A stretch of 64,000 nt of DNA from positions 270,776 to 334,775 of the forward strand of contig NZ_JAEINH010000004.1 of assembly GCF_016342785.1 (NCBI RefSeq), read 5' to 3'. The notes beneath the pieces are model-generated. The model made no database searches. It was not told the origin of the DNA and worked only from the letters and a program-made list of their open reading frames with translations. Every line of letters starts with the position of its first letter. Position 1 is the first letter of the stretch. Positions 9,634-18,375 of this stretch are shown one piece after another. The translations under genes were made by a program, and so were the position numbers. The DNA comes from Sanguibacter suaedae (GTDB lineage Bacteria > Actinomycetota > Actinomycetes > Actinomycetales > Cellulomonadaceae).

Positions 9634-10562
9634 CACAGCTCCTGTGCGAAGTTGGCCTGGAGGCGCGCGAAGACACGCTGGCACAACCAGACGAGGGCGA
9701 GCCCGACCAGGACCGCGATCATCATGCGCTCACCGAGATGGTCGGGCACCGGCTTGCCGTCCCCGGAGACCCAGAAGGTCTGCTGGAAGCCGAGGATCGC
9801 CAGCGTCACCGGGTTCGCGAGGTAGAGCTCGTGCAGGAACGTGCTCATGGTGCCCTCGCCGAAGGATCGGACGACCTGCCCCGTGAACAGCTCCCACGAG
9901 TAGACGATCGGGGACACCCAGAAGAAGATCATGATGAAGATCTCGACGAGGTACTGGATGTCACGGAGGTATACGTTCCACGCGCTGAGGAGCAGCGCGA
10001 GCGCTGTACCGAAGAGGACGAGGATGAGCAGCGCCGGGATGAAGTAGCCCCACCGTGCGCCCGTCGGGAAGTGCCCGGCCACGATCGTGGCTGCCAGGAG
10101 GATGACGAGCTGGATCCCGAAGTTGAAGAGTCCTGACCCGATGGCGCTGAGCGGGAACACCTCCCGCGGCAGGTAGACCTTCTTCACCAGGCCCGAGTTC
10201 GCCACCACGGAGGCTGTGCCGGCGCTCACCGCCTCGGAGAAGAGCCCCCACGCGGTCAGTCCGGTGTAGATGAAGATCGCGAAGTCGGGGATGTCCCGCG
10301 CGGCGCCGAGGAACTTCCCGAGCGCGATGTAGTAGATGAGAAGCATCGCGATGGGGCGCATGAGGCTCCACACGAACCCCAGCGTGCTGTCCTTGTACCG
10401 AGCCTTGAGCTCTCGGCGGACGAGCATGCCCAACAGCTCTCGCTGCCCAAGGATGTCCCTGATCGAGGAGAGAGTGCCCGAGGCGAACCCGAGTCGTGGA
10501 CCGGCGGTGCGTAGCGGTTCCTTCGCGAGGGCGGCAGCACGGTCCTCGTACGGTGTGGTCAT
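9633..10562 (-). CDS. wzm: Polysaccharide ABC exporter, permease subunit
   Basis: 309 residues of the ABC-2 transporter family with six predicted helices. LVRRELKARYKDSTLGFVWSL (split: LVRRELKARY then KDSTLGFVWSL) before the first helix is typical of Wzm/TagG/RfbA permeases. It forms the channel for the lipid-linked polymer with Wzt. The start ATG at 10562 has AAGGA five bases upstream; the frame stays open further up but lacks family similarity there. The 185 bases to the divergent fused glycosyltransferase gene at 10748 must hold promoters for both directions; a TAGGAT near 10665 on the plus strand is a -10 candidate. Confidence 0.88.
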   Translation of the reverse strand: MTTPYEDRAAALAKEPLRTAGPRLGFASGTLSSIRDILGQRELLGMLVRRELKARYKDSTLGFVWSLMRPIAMLLIYYIALGKFLGAARDIPDFAIFIYTGLTAWGLFSEAVSAGTASVVANSGLVKKVYLPREVFPLSAIGSGLFNFGIQLVILLAATIVAGHFPTGARWGYFIPALLILVLFGTALALLLSAWNVYLRDIQYLVEIFIMIFFWVSPIVYSWELFTGQVVRSFGEGTMSTFLHELYLANPVTLAILGFQQTFWVSGDGKPVPDHLGERMMIAVLVGLALVWLCQRVFARLQANFAQEL

Positions 10563-10747
10563 GATGTCCTTCGTGTCGGAGCAGGCCCCCTGCGCGCCAC
10601 CTGGGTCGGGTGGGACAGCGACAGTCACAATACCGAATGTCCGGGTGCGCTCCGTCCGCCCCGATAGGATGGCGTCGCCCGCAGCGCGGGCCAGCCGAGC
10701 GACTCTGCCCCCCCGAGCGCTCGCCGCTCTGACTCCCAGGAGGATGT

Positions 10748-13267
10748 GTGTCTTCGAAGCCCGGTTCCATCGCCGCACCCAAGGAGGGCCTGCAGCGCGG
10801 ACTCGTCTCGGTGATCCTTGTGAACTACAAGGGCTCGGAGGACACGATCACGTGCCTGCGGTACTTCGACGAGGTGGACTGGCCGCGCGACCGCTTCGAG
10901 CTCATCGTCGTCGACAACGACTCCCAGGACGGCAGCGTGGAGAGGATCCGTGCGGCCGTCCCCGCTGCGAAGGTCGTCGATGCGGGCGGCAACACCGGGT
11001 TCGCAGGTGGTTGCAACCTCGGTGTCGCGCACTCGCGGGGCGAGTACGTCGCCTTCATCAACAACGATGCCCGCCCTGACTCCGGCTGGATCCGTGCCGC
11101 TGTCGAGGCCTTCGAGTCCGACGCCACCATCGGCGCCGTCGCGAGCAAGGTCCTCGACTGGGACGGCGAGCTCGTCGACTACGCCGACGGCTCGCTCACC
11201 TGGTACGGCATGGGATACAAGCGGGAGGCGGAGCGCCCGGACTCCCCCGAGTACGACGTCCCGAAGGACGTCCTCTTCGGGACCGGGGCGGCGATGTTCG
11301 TCCGCGCCGACCTGTACCGCGAGATCGGCGGCTTCGACGAGCGCTTCTTCATGTTCTACGAGGATGTCGACCTCGGGTGGCGCCTGAACATCCTCGGGCA
11401 CCGCATGCGCTACGTCCCCACGTCACTGGCGTTCCACAAGCACCACGTGACCATGAAGAAGTTCGGCAACTTCCGTGAGACGTACCTCCTCGAGCGCAAC
11501 GCCCTCATGTCCATGTACAAGAACCTCGACGACGAGTCCCTCGCCAAGGCGCTCCCCGCCGCCATGGCTCTCGCGATCCGTCGCTCGCTCGCTCGCACCG
11601 AGACCGATGCGACGGCCCTCGACCTCCAGCGGTCGCCGGGAGGGGACGACGTCGGCACGCTCGAGATCCAGAAGATGGCCCTCACCGGCAGCTACGCGAT
11701 CGACTACTTCACCGACAACCTCGACACCCTCATGGAGAGCCGCGCAGAGCTCCAGCGTCTGCGACGCCGAGCAGACCGGGAGATCTTCCCGCTCTTCCGC
11801 CACGCCATCGAGCCCGCCTACGCCATCGAGGGGTACAACAGCGCCCACGACGTGCTCGTCGAGGCGTTCGGCGTCGCCAAGCACTTCACGTCACGCAGCC
11901 GCATCCTCGTCGTCACGGGGGAGCCCCTGCTCGAGCGGATGGCCGGCCCCGCGATCCGCGCCTGGGAGATCGCGTCGGCGCTCGCGGGCGACCACGACGT
12001 GCGACTGCTCTCCACCGCGGGCGCCAAGGTGACGAGCCCCGACTTCGAGGTGATGTACCAGGCGGGCCCGAAGCTCGAGAAGATCACCGACTGGGCCGAC
12101 ATCATCATCTTCCAGGGCTTCCTCCTCGAGGGTGCCCCATGGCTCAAGGACAGCAGCAAGATCCTCGTCGCGGACGTGTACGACCCCATGCACCTCGAGC
12201 AGCTCGAGCAAGCACGGGACCTCGGCGAGGCAGGCCGCGCCCGATCCATCCGTGAGACCAGCCGCATCCTCAACGAGCAGCTCAAGCGCGCCGACTTCGT
12301 CCTCTGCGCGTCCGACAAGCAGCGGGACTTCTGGCTCGGGCAGATGGCCGGCCAGGGGCGCGTCAACGCCCTCGTGTATGACGAGGACCACAGTCTCGAC
12401 TCCCTGATCTCCGTCGTCCCGTTCGGCATCGCCGACGAGGACCCCGTGCAGACCCAGCACGCGATCAAGGGCGTCGTCCCCGGTATCGGCGTCGACGACA
12501 AGGTCATCATCTGGGGTGGTGGGGTCTACAACTGGTTCGACCCGCTCACCCTCATCCGCGCCGTGGCGCGGATCGTCGAGCGCCACCCCGAGGTCAAGCT
12601 CTACTTCATGGGCCTCAAGCACCCGAACCCAGGGGTGCCCGACATGCAGGTCGCGTGGGAGACGCAGAAGCTCGCCGAGGAGCTCGGGCTCACCGGCAAG
12701 CACGTGTTCTTCAACACCGGCTGGGTGCCGTACAACGAGCGAAGCAACTACCTCCTCGACGCCGACCTCGGGGTCTCCACGCACTTCCACCACATCGAGA
12801 CCGCGTTCAGCTTCCGCACCCGCATCCTCGACTACCTGTGGGCCAACCTGCCGATCGTCGCCACAGGTGGGGACACCTTCGGGACCCTCATCGCCGAGCA
12901 CAACCTCGGACGGGTCGTCGGTCCTGAGGACGTCGACGCGTTGGAGGCCGCGCTCAAGGAGATGCTCTTCGACGAGGGAGCGGTCACCGAGGTGCGTGGT
13001 GCGGTCCGCGAGTTCGCCGAGGCCTACCGGTGGACGAACGTGCTCGAGCCGCTCGTCGACTTCTGCCGCTTCCCCCGGCGCGCCCCGGACCTCGCCGCGC
13101 AGCTCGGGGCGAGCGACCGCGTCGCCCACCCCGCCGACAAGGAGCCGTGGAGCCTCACCCGTGACCTCAAGCTCGTCAAGGGGTACCTCGCCGCTGGAGG
13201 ACCCGTGGAGCTCTCTCGTCGTGCAGGTGGCCGCGTGAAGCGCCTCGTCAAGGGCACGCCGGGCTGA
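10748..13267 (+). CDS. Fused GT2-GT4 bifunctional glycosyltransferase
   Basis: 839 residues with two transferase units in one chain. Residues 18-260 are a family 2 domain: VSVILVNYKGSEDT, VVDNDSQDGS, GGNTGFAGGCN, INNDARPD and FYEDVDLGWR, the pattern of rhamnosyl- or galactofuranosyl-type transferases. After a helical linker (about 260-375) residues 380-790 form a GT-B unit with IIFQGFLLEG, VVPFGI, WGGGVYNWFD, FNTGWVPY and the sugar-nucleotide region STHFHHIETAFSFRTR. Each domain is full length, so two consecutive sugars could be added. GTG start four bases after AGGAGG (10738-10743). It stops three bases before the convergent glycosyltransferase stop. It is transcribed away from wzm-wzt, whose polymer it may build. 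Confidence 0.85.
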   Translation: MSSKPGSIAAPKEGLQRGLVSVILVNYKGSEDTITCLRYFDEVDWPRDRFELIVVDNDSQDGSVERIRAAVPAAKVVDAGGNTGFAGGCNLGVAHSRGEYVAFINNDARPDSGWIRAAVEAFESDATIGAVASKVLDWDGELVDYADGSLTWYGMGYKREAERPDSPEYDVPKDVLFGTGAAMFVRADLYREIGGFDERFFMFYEDVDLGWRLNILGHRMRYVPTSLAFHKHHVTMKKFGNFRETYLLERNALMSMYKNLDDESLAKALPAAMALAIRRSLARTETDATALDLQRSPGGDDVGTLEIQKMALTGSYAIDYFTDNLDTLMESRAELQRLRRRADREIFPLFRHAIEPAYAIEGYNSAHDVLVEAFGVAKHFTSRSRILVVTGEPLLERMAGPAIRAWEIASALAGDHDVRLLSTAGAKVTSPDFEVMYQAGPKLEKITDWADIIIFQGFLLEGAPWLKDSSKILVADVYDPMHLEQLEQARDLGEAGRARSIRETSRILNEQLKRADFVLCASDKQRDFWLGQMAGQGRVNALVYDEDHSLDSLISVVPFGIADEDPVQTQHAIKGVVPGIGVDDKVIIWGGGVYNWFDPLTLIRAVARIVERHPEVKLYFMGLKHPNPGVPDMQVAWETQKLAEELGLTGKHVFFNTGWVPYNERSNYLLDADLGVSTHFHHIETAFSFRTRILDYLWANLPIVATGGDTFGTLIAEHNLGRVVGPEDVDALEAALKEMLFDEGAVTEVRGAVREFAEAYRWTNVLEPLVDFCRFPRRAPDLAAQLGASDRVAHPADKEPWSLTRDLKLVKGYLAAGGPVELSRRAGGRVKRLVKGTPG

Positions 13268-13270
13268 TCC

Positions 13271-14251
13271 TCAGTCCGCCCGGCCGACGCCCACGTCGTA
13301 GACGGGTCGTCGGCCGGCACGACGCTCGCCGGACCACACCGCCCTGCGGCGCTGCAGGGTTCTCGGGAGCAGCCGGACGAACGCGATCAGTGCGCGGGCA
13401 CGGGCCGCGAGGAGCCGGCGGTCCTCGCTCCGTGCGAGCGTGTGACGGGCGAGGCCCGCGACCTGCCGGGCCGACGACCTGACGACCACCGGCCAGGGAG
13501 CGTGTCGCGCGACGACGAGCAGCGAGTTCCGGGTGTTGTAGAAGCGGAACAGCGGGCTGGTGGCGTCCGAGCTCGCGGCATGCTGGTGGTGCGCCACGGC
13601 TCCACGGACGTAGTGGACGGACCAGCCGGCGGCCCGCATGCGCCACGACAGGTCGGTGTCCTCGTAGTAGAGGAAGAGGTCGGGGTCGAACGTACCGACC
13701 TCTTCTAGGGCCGCTGCCCGGAGCGCGGCAGCTCCGCCGCAGAACCCGAAGACGTCCACGGGGGAGTGCTCGACGTCGGCCGGGACCAGCCAGTCGCGGT
13801 CCGTCGCGGCCCCGGAGGCGGTGAGGACGTTGCCGGTGGAGTTGACGAGCACCCGGCCCTGCGCATCCTGGTCTGTGAGAAGAATGCGCGCGGTCGCCGC
13901 GCCTACCGCCGCGTTCTCGGGGCGGTCGAGGTGCTCCACGAGGAGCCGGACAGCGTCCGGCTCGAACGTCGCGTCGTTATTGAGGAGGACCGCGTACGGG
14001 GAGTCGAGCCCGGCGAGCCCTACTTCGACCCCACCGGCGAAGCCGAGGTTCCGACCGGTGGCGAGGACCCGCACACCCGGGTAGTCCCGTTCCAGGAGCG
14101 CGACCGTCCCGTCGGTGGACCCGTTGTCCACGACGACGACCTCGACCTCCCCGTCGGGGAGGTCCTGGGCGAGGAGCGAGTCGAGGCACGGGCCGACGAG
14201 GTGCGCACCGTTCCAGGTGACGACCACGGCGCGGACGCGAGGCGGCGTCAT
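13271..14251 (-). CDS. Family 2 glycosyltransferase
   Basis: 326 residues. GT-A motifs in order: RAVVVTWNGAHLV, VVVDNGSTDGT, GRNLGFAGGV, LLNNDATFEPD, and YYEDTDLSWRMRAAGW near residue 220. The C-terminal 80 residues are Arg/Ala-rich and probably lie on the membrane. The set GRNLGFAGG plus YYEDxDLSWR is shared with rhamnosyltransferases of the WbbL/RfbF sort. ATG at 14251 overlaps the stop of the upstream GT4 gene by four bases (ATGA), so the two make one operon. Donor and acceptor are not determined. Confidence 0.85.
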   Translation of the reverse strand: MTPPRVRAVVVTWNGAHLVGPCLDSLLAQDLPDGEVEVVVVDNGSTDGTVALLERDYPGVRVLATGRNLGFAGGVEVGLAGLDSPYAVLLNNDATFEPDAVRLLVEHLDRPENAAVGAATARILLTDQDAQGRVLVNSTGNVLTASGAATDRDWLVPADVEHSPVDVFGFCGGAAALRAAALEEVGTFDPDLFLYYEDTDLSWRMRAAGWSVHYVRGAVAHHQHAASSDATSPLFRFYNTRNSLLVVARHAPWPVVVRSSARQVAGLARHTLARSEDRRLLAARARALIAFVRLLPRTLQRRRAVWSGERRAGRRPVYDVGVGRAD

Positions 14252-15405
14252 CGTGAACCGCCCCGAGTCGTCGCGGCGAGCTCGACGGCGTCGCGGTACG
14301 CGGCGAGGTGCGCCCGCGCGCTCCGGTCCCACGTGTACCGGGAGCTGTTACGCACCGCTCCCTCGGCGAGAGCGTCGTGCTCGACCACCGCGGCCCGCAC
14401 TAGGGCGGCCGCCGTGGCACGAGGGTCCAGGGGATCGACGAGCAGCGCACCGTCCCCGACGATCTCCGCCATCGACGTTCCCCGGGAAGTCACAACCGGC
14501 GTGCCGTGAACCATCGCCTCCAGGACGGGCATCCCGAAGCCCTCCCATGTCGACGGGAAGCAGAACACCCGAGCGGAGGCGTACGCCCGTTGGAGCTCGA
14601 TGTCGCTGAGCCGGCCCAGCACATGGATCCGGTCCACGGGTAGACGGTCGACCGCGGCACGGACCTCGTCGCTCGTGCTGCCCCAGCCCGAGGGACCCAC
14701 GATGACCAGGTCGAGGTCCGACCCGTCCTCGAGCAACCGCTCGAACGCGTGGAGCAGGACCGGCAGGTTCTTGCGGGGCTCGAGGGTGCCGCACCACAGG
14801 ACGAACGGGCGGGCCAGCCCGTGCTGCGCGCGGAACGCGTCGGCGGCGTCGGAGGAGACGCGATGCTGGGCGGTGCCGTGCGGGATCACGCGGATCCGAT
14901 CGGGTTCGATCCCCGCGGAGACACAGTCGGTCCGGGTCGCCTCGGAGGGGACGACGACGATGTCGGCCTCCCGGCGGACGATCCGCAGCGACCGTTCGAA
15001 GAAGGCCACACCGCGCGCCGTGAAGTGGTCGGGATTCCGGAGGAAGGCCGTGTCGTGGACCGTGGCCACGAGTGGAGCCGACCGTGGAGGGATCGCCCAC
15101 GTCGTCGCGTGGACGACGTCATAGCCGGAAGAGGCTTGCCCCCCTGGTCCTGGGACTCGCGGGCGTCGGAGCCTCGACCACGCCTCGTAGAGGACGGGTC
15201 GGGGGAGACCGGACGTCTCTAGCGGTGCCGCCGTGAATCGACCCGGCTCGGCGCGAGCGCTACGGGCGGCGATCCCATGAACCTCGATGTCCTCCACCGC
15301 GCCGAACGCCGATGCCAAGGCGTCGATGTAGGTTCCGGACCCACCGGGCACCGGCTGCCACAGCTGTTCGACCGTCATGGCGACACGGAGAGGACTGGAG
15401 CTCAT
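14248..15405 (-). CDS. Family 4 glycosyltransferase
   Basis: 385 residues, GT-B fold. N-terminal RVAMTVEQLWQPVPGGSGTY has the Gly-rich acceptor loop. The C-terminal half has PHGTA, LWCGTLEPRKNLPVLL and the donor-site WEGFGMPVLEAMVHGTPVV, whose E-x7-E layout contacts the nucleotide sugar in family 4. The plant-like CGTLEPRKN wording is common in mannosyl- and rhamnosyl-transferases. First gene of a two-gene operon with the GT2 at 13271. ATG at 15405 has no Shine-Dalgarno but lies six bases after TACGCT, so the transcript is probably leaderless. Divergent from the DPM1-like gene at 15491. Confidence 0.88.
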   Translation of the reverse strand: MSSSPLRVAMTVEQLWQPVPGGSGTYIDALASAFGAVEDIEVHGIAARSARAEPGRFTAAPLETSGLPRPVLYEAWSRLRRPRVPGPGGQASSGYDVVHATTWAIPPRSAPLVATVHDTAFLRNPDHFTARGVAFFERSLRIVRREADIVVVPSEATRTDCVSAGIEPDRIRVIPHGTAQHRVSSDAADAFRAQHGLARPFVLWCGTLEPRKNLPVLLHAFERLLEDGSDLDLVIVGPSGWGSTSDEVRAAVDRLPVDRIHVLGRLSDIELQRAYASARVFCFPSTWEGFGMPVLEAMVHGTPVVTSRGTSMAEIVGDGALLVDPLDPRATAAALVRAAVVEHDALAEGAVRNSSRYTWDRSARAHLAAYRDAVELAATTRGGSR

Positions 15406-15411
15406 CGGCAC

Positions 15412-15417
15412 AGCGTA
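15412..15417 (-). promoter_or_regulatory. -10 hexamer of a probable leaderless promoter (GT4 operon)
   Basis: TACGCT on the minus strand ends six bases before the ATG at 15405, placing transcription start at or next to the A of ATG. No -35 is clear. Confidence 0.5.
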
Positions 15418-15490
15418 GCGACTGGTCTCGCGAGGAATGGTCGGCACAGCCGCTAGCATGGTGTGGTTGTCCCGCCGACGTGAGAGTGCC

Positions 15491-16546
15491 ATGAAACTGT
15501 TCGTCCAAGTGCCCTGCCTCAACGAGGAGACGACCCTGCCGTCCGTCCTCGAGACGATCCCTCGAGAGATCGCGGGGATCGATTCGATCGAGATCCTCAT
15601 CATCGATGACGGGTCCACCGATCGGACCGTCGAGGTCGCCCGTGCCCACGGTGTGCATCACATCGTCCGGCACACACGGAACATGGGCCTCGCGCGGTCG
15701 TTCCGTGACGGAGTCGATTATGCGCTCCGGCACGGGGCGGACATCGTCGTCAACACGGACGGCGACAACCAGTACCCCCAGCAGAGCATCACCGAGCTCG
15801 TGCAGCCGCTCCTCGCGGGTGAGGCCGACATCGCGATCGGCGACCGCCAGACTGCGACGATCGCGCACTTCTCTCCTTTCAAGAAGGTCATGCAGCGAGT
15901 CGGTAGCGCGGTCGTCAACAAGGCCGCCGAGACGCAGCTTCCTGACGCTGCGAGCGGGTTCAGGGCCTATTCGCGGGCGTCTCTCATCAGGCTGAACGTC
16001 GTCACACAGTTCAGCTACTGCATGGAGACGATCATCCAGGCAGGCAACAAGCGTCTGCGTATCGCCAGCGTCCCCATCACCACGAACGCCAAGACGCGAG
16101 AGTCCCGGCTCTTCAAGAACATCGGCCAGCACATGGTGAAGTCGGCCTCGGCGATCAGCCGCAGCTACGTGATGTTCAAGCCGTACATGGTGTTCCTCAC
16201 GCTCGGCGTCCTCTTCGGAGTCCTGGCGCTCGTGCCGTTCGTCAGGTATTTCGTCTTCATGCTCCAAGGGGACGCCAACGGTCACGTCCAGTCACTGGTA
16301 TTCGGCACAGGGATGCTCGTCGGATCGCTCCTGTCCTTCGCCCTGCTGGTCATCGCTGATCTTCAAAGGACCAACCGGGTGCTCCTCGAGGACACACTCG
16401 AGCGGATCAAAGAGATTCAGTACACCCGTCCGGAGCTCCCCGAATCTCCCGCCGGTGTGCCTGTGGCTCAGCCTGTCCTGCGATCGACACCTTCACTCGT
16501 GAGCGATCTCGGCGTGGAGTTTCCGGTGGGGGCGCGCGAGGAATAG
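15491..16546 (+). CDS. DPM1/GtrB-like family 2 glycosyltransferase with two membrane helices
   Basis: 351 residues. The GT-A domain has FVQVPCLNEETTLP, IIDDGSTDRT, RNMGLARSFRDG and the DxD-like NTDGDNQYP near residue 95, then DAASGFRAYSR. Two C-terminal helices (about 240-265 and 278-300) follow. This is the build of enzymes that make polyprenyl-phosphate sugars, such as GtrB; their product feeds GT-C transferases like the one at 6773. ATG at 15491 was chosen for family fit; only a weak GAGAG precedes it. A TAGCAT at 15454-15459 may be the -10. Its 3' end overlaps the convergent UPF0104-type gene by 54 bases. Confidence 0.83.
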   Translation: MKLFVQVPCLNEETTLPSVLETIPREIAGIDSIEILIIDDGSTDRTVEVARAHGVHHIVRHTRNMGLARSFRDGVDYALRHGADIVVNTDGDNQYPQQSITELVQPLLAGEADIAIGDRQTATIAHFSPFKKVMQRVGSAVVNKAAETQLPDAASGFRAYSRASLIRLNVVTQFSYCMETIIQAGNKRLRIASVPITTNAKTRESRLFKNIGQHMVKSASAISRSYVMFKPYMVFLTLGVLFGVLALVPFVRYFVFMLQGDANGHVQSLVFGTGMLVGSLLSFALLVIADLQRTNRVLLEDTLERIKEIQYTRPELPESPAGVPVAQPVLRSTPSLVSDLGVEFPVGAREE

Positions 16547-17458
16547 CGCTCCACCGCCGGCGATGGCGTCGCCGACGGTGAGCAGGACCCGGCTCACCAG
16601 CGCCAGGGCCAGAGCATCCGGGACTGAGAGCGCCCCACCGAGCGCGACGACGAGCGCGAGCTCGCGGACTCCCACCCCGGCTGGCGCGAGAATCATGAGG
16701 AAGCCGACGAGCCACGCCAAGGCGAAGGCGCCAATGGTCAGGGCGATGCCGGGTGCGCCGTCCGGCAGGAGGTCACGGACGACCACCCATGCGTGGAAGC
16801 CGAACGCTACCCACATCAGGGCCGACCAAGCCGATGACGTCAGGAGACCTCTCCATGTGAGGTCAGGCGGGACGATCTCCTTCCGCGTCGCCTTCGCCGC
16901 CACGGTCAGGAGTCTTCTGAGCACCGGCGGGGTGAGAGCGGTCACGCCCAGGGGGACGACGAGGAGCACGAACCAGTAGTCGTCCAACGCGTCCTGCGCT
17001 GACGTGACGAGGAGCACCGAGGCGACGGAGGCGCTGGTGACGACGCCCACGGCCATGCCCACGAGGGCTCCTGTGGTGCTCCGCACTCGAGAGATGCCAC
17101 GTTCCTTGGTGAGCTCGACCTGGACGAGGACTGGCCACACGCTGCCGGGCACGTACTTGCCGAGCTGTGAGATGAGGAACACGCGGGCGGCTGCTGCCAT
17201 GGGCAACGGTGCGCCAACCCCAGCCATCGCGCCGCGCCACGACATCATGTTGGCGAAGAGCGCCACGAGTCCGAGTACGAAGGAGAGGACCACGGTGGTC
17301 CAGGCGAGGCGAGACACAGCCTCCATGAACTCGTTGCGCTGGGAGTAGACGGCCGCGACGAGAAGTCCGACGGCGAGGACCCCGAACAGGATCTTGACGG
17401 TCTGCCGAACGGGCCGACGGGCACGGCGATCGTCTGGGACTGGAATCACCTCGCTCAT
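16493..17458 (-). CDS. UPF0104 / lysylphosphatidylglycerol-synthase-like membrane protein
   Basis: 321 residues with eight or more hydrophobic helices. QLGKYVPGSVWPV (about residue 100) and LAPAGVGVRE (about 255) are the two signature loops of the LPG-synthase transmembrane (AglD/YbhN) family. Members are often found with glycosyltransferases and are thought to act on lipid-linked intermediates or to flip them; no catalytic domain is attached here, so this is not MprF itself. ATG at 17458 overlaps the stop of the epimerase gene (ATGA), and its own stop lies 54 bases inside the convergent gene. It ends a two-gene operon started by the epimerase. Confidence 0.8.
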   Translation of the reverse strand: MSEVIPVPDDRRARRPVRQTVKILFGVLAVGLLVAAVYSQRNEFMEAVSRLAWTTVVLSFVLGLVALFANMMSWRGAMAGVGAPLPMAAAARVFLISQLGKYVPGSVWPVLVQVELTKERGISRVRSTTGALVGMAVGVVTSASVASVLLVTSAQDALDDYWFVLLVVPLGVTALTPPVLRRLLTVAAKATRKEIVPPDLTWRGLLTSSAWSALMWVAFGFHAWVVVRDLLPDGAPGIALTIGAFALAWLVGFLMILAPAGVGVRELALVVALGGALSVPDALALALVSRVLLTVGDAIAGGGALFLARPHRKLHAEIAHE

Positions 17459-18351
17459 GTGCGCTGTCCAGCGCGGGCGCCCGCGAGCCATCTCCACATC
17501 GCCGTCACGCCAGGCTCGACCGCCGTGCGCGGGCGCCAGCCGAGAACCGTCCCTGCCAGGCTCACGTCGAGCCACGACTCCCGGAGATCGAACGGCCGGG
17601 CCGGGTGGCGGACCACAGAAAGTTCATGGCGGTCGCTGACCGTGCCCACCGCGGCCAGGACCGTCGAGAGACTCGTTGCTTCACCGGAACCGACGTTCAA
17701 CACAGGAGGCAGGTCCCCCCTGGAGTCGTGAACGGCGAGCAAGAACTCGGTGAGATCGTCTATGTAGAGGTAGTCCCTGAGGATCTCGGGACCTCCGTAT
17801 ACGACGATCTCCCGGCCGTCACGTAACGCCCTGAGCCAGTGCCCGATGACACCCTGGCCTGGCGCAGGGTACTGGCCGGGACCGTACGCATTCGATACCC
17901 GAACGACGAGTCCGCGCCCGGTGCGTTCGAGGAGCTCACGTTCGATCGACAGCTTCGCAACCCCGTACGCAGAGGTCGGGACAGTCGGTGACCTCTCGGT
18001 GAAGGGCGGCGTGGAAGCGTCGCCGTAGACGGTGCCGCCGGAGCTGAGGAGGACGACGCGGGCCTGTGAGCCGGACGCCATCAACCGGTCGAGAAAGCCG
18101 GAGAACTCTGTGCGGTCCCTGTCGATGCGTTCGGGATGCTCTGCAGCGATCTGAGGGTTGATGCTCGAGGCGCACCAGAAGACCGTCGAGGATGCCACCA
18201 CCTGGTCCCATAGCAGGGTGCCCTCGGCCAGTCGGTCGTGCCGCCCGACCTGGACAGCACTCCGACCCGTCGCGTCGAAAGCCTGCGACAGTGCCGAACC
18301 GATGAACCCGGCTGCGCCGACGATCGTCGCGCCAGAGGGTGCCTTCAACAT
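17455..18351 (-). CDS. NAD-dependent sugar epimerase/dehydratase (extended SDR)
   Basis: 298 residues. The nucleotide motif is IVGAAGFIGSAL (residues 10-21), Ser is in VVLLSSGGTVYGD, and the catalytic Tyr-x3-Lys is in SAYGVAKLS (about 125-133). RVSNAYGPGQYP and a DYLYIDDL segment follow as in UDP-glucose 4-epimerase-like enzymes. It should change the configuration of a nucleotide sugar for this cluster; the exact substrate is unknown. ATG at 18351 follows AGGAGA at about five bases. It is divergent from the GT4 gene at 18376, only 24 bases away, so the two promoters overlap. Confidence 0.85.
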   Translation of the reverse strand: MLKAPSGATIVGAAGFIGSALSQAFDATGRSAVQVGRHDRLAEGTLLWDQVVASSTVFWCASSINPQIAAEHPERIDRDRTEFSGFLDRLMASGSQARVVLLSSGGTVYGDASTPPFTERSPTVPTSAYGVAKLSIERELLERTGRGLVVRVSNAYGPGQYPAPGQGVIGHWLRALRDGREIVVYGGPEILRDYLYIDDLTEFLLAVHDSRGDLPPVLNVGSGEATSLSTVLAAVGTVSDRHELSVVRHPARPFDLRESWLDVSLAGTVLGWRPRTAVEPGVTAMWRWLAGARAGQRT

Positions 18352-18360
18352 GAATCTCCT

Positions 18361-18369
18361 GAGTACTCT
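18361..18369. promoter_or_regulatory. Overlapping divergent promoter core with leaderless -10
   Basis: The plus-strand hexamer TACTCT (18364-18369) ends six bases before the GTG at 18376, as for a leaderless mRNA. It overlaps the palindrome GAGTACTC (18361-18368), which lies just upstream of the Shine-Dalgarno of the divergent epimerase gene. Confidence 0.45.
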
Positions 18370-18375
18370 TGCGGG

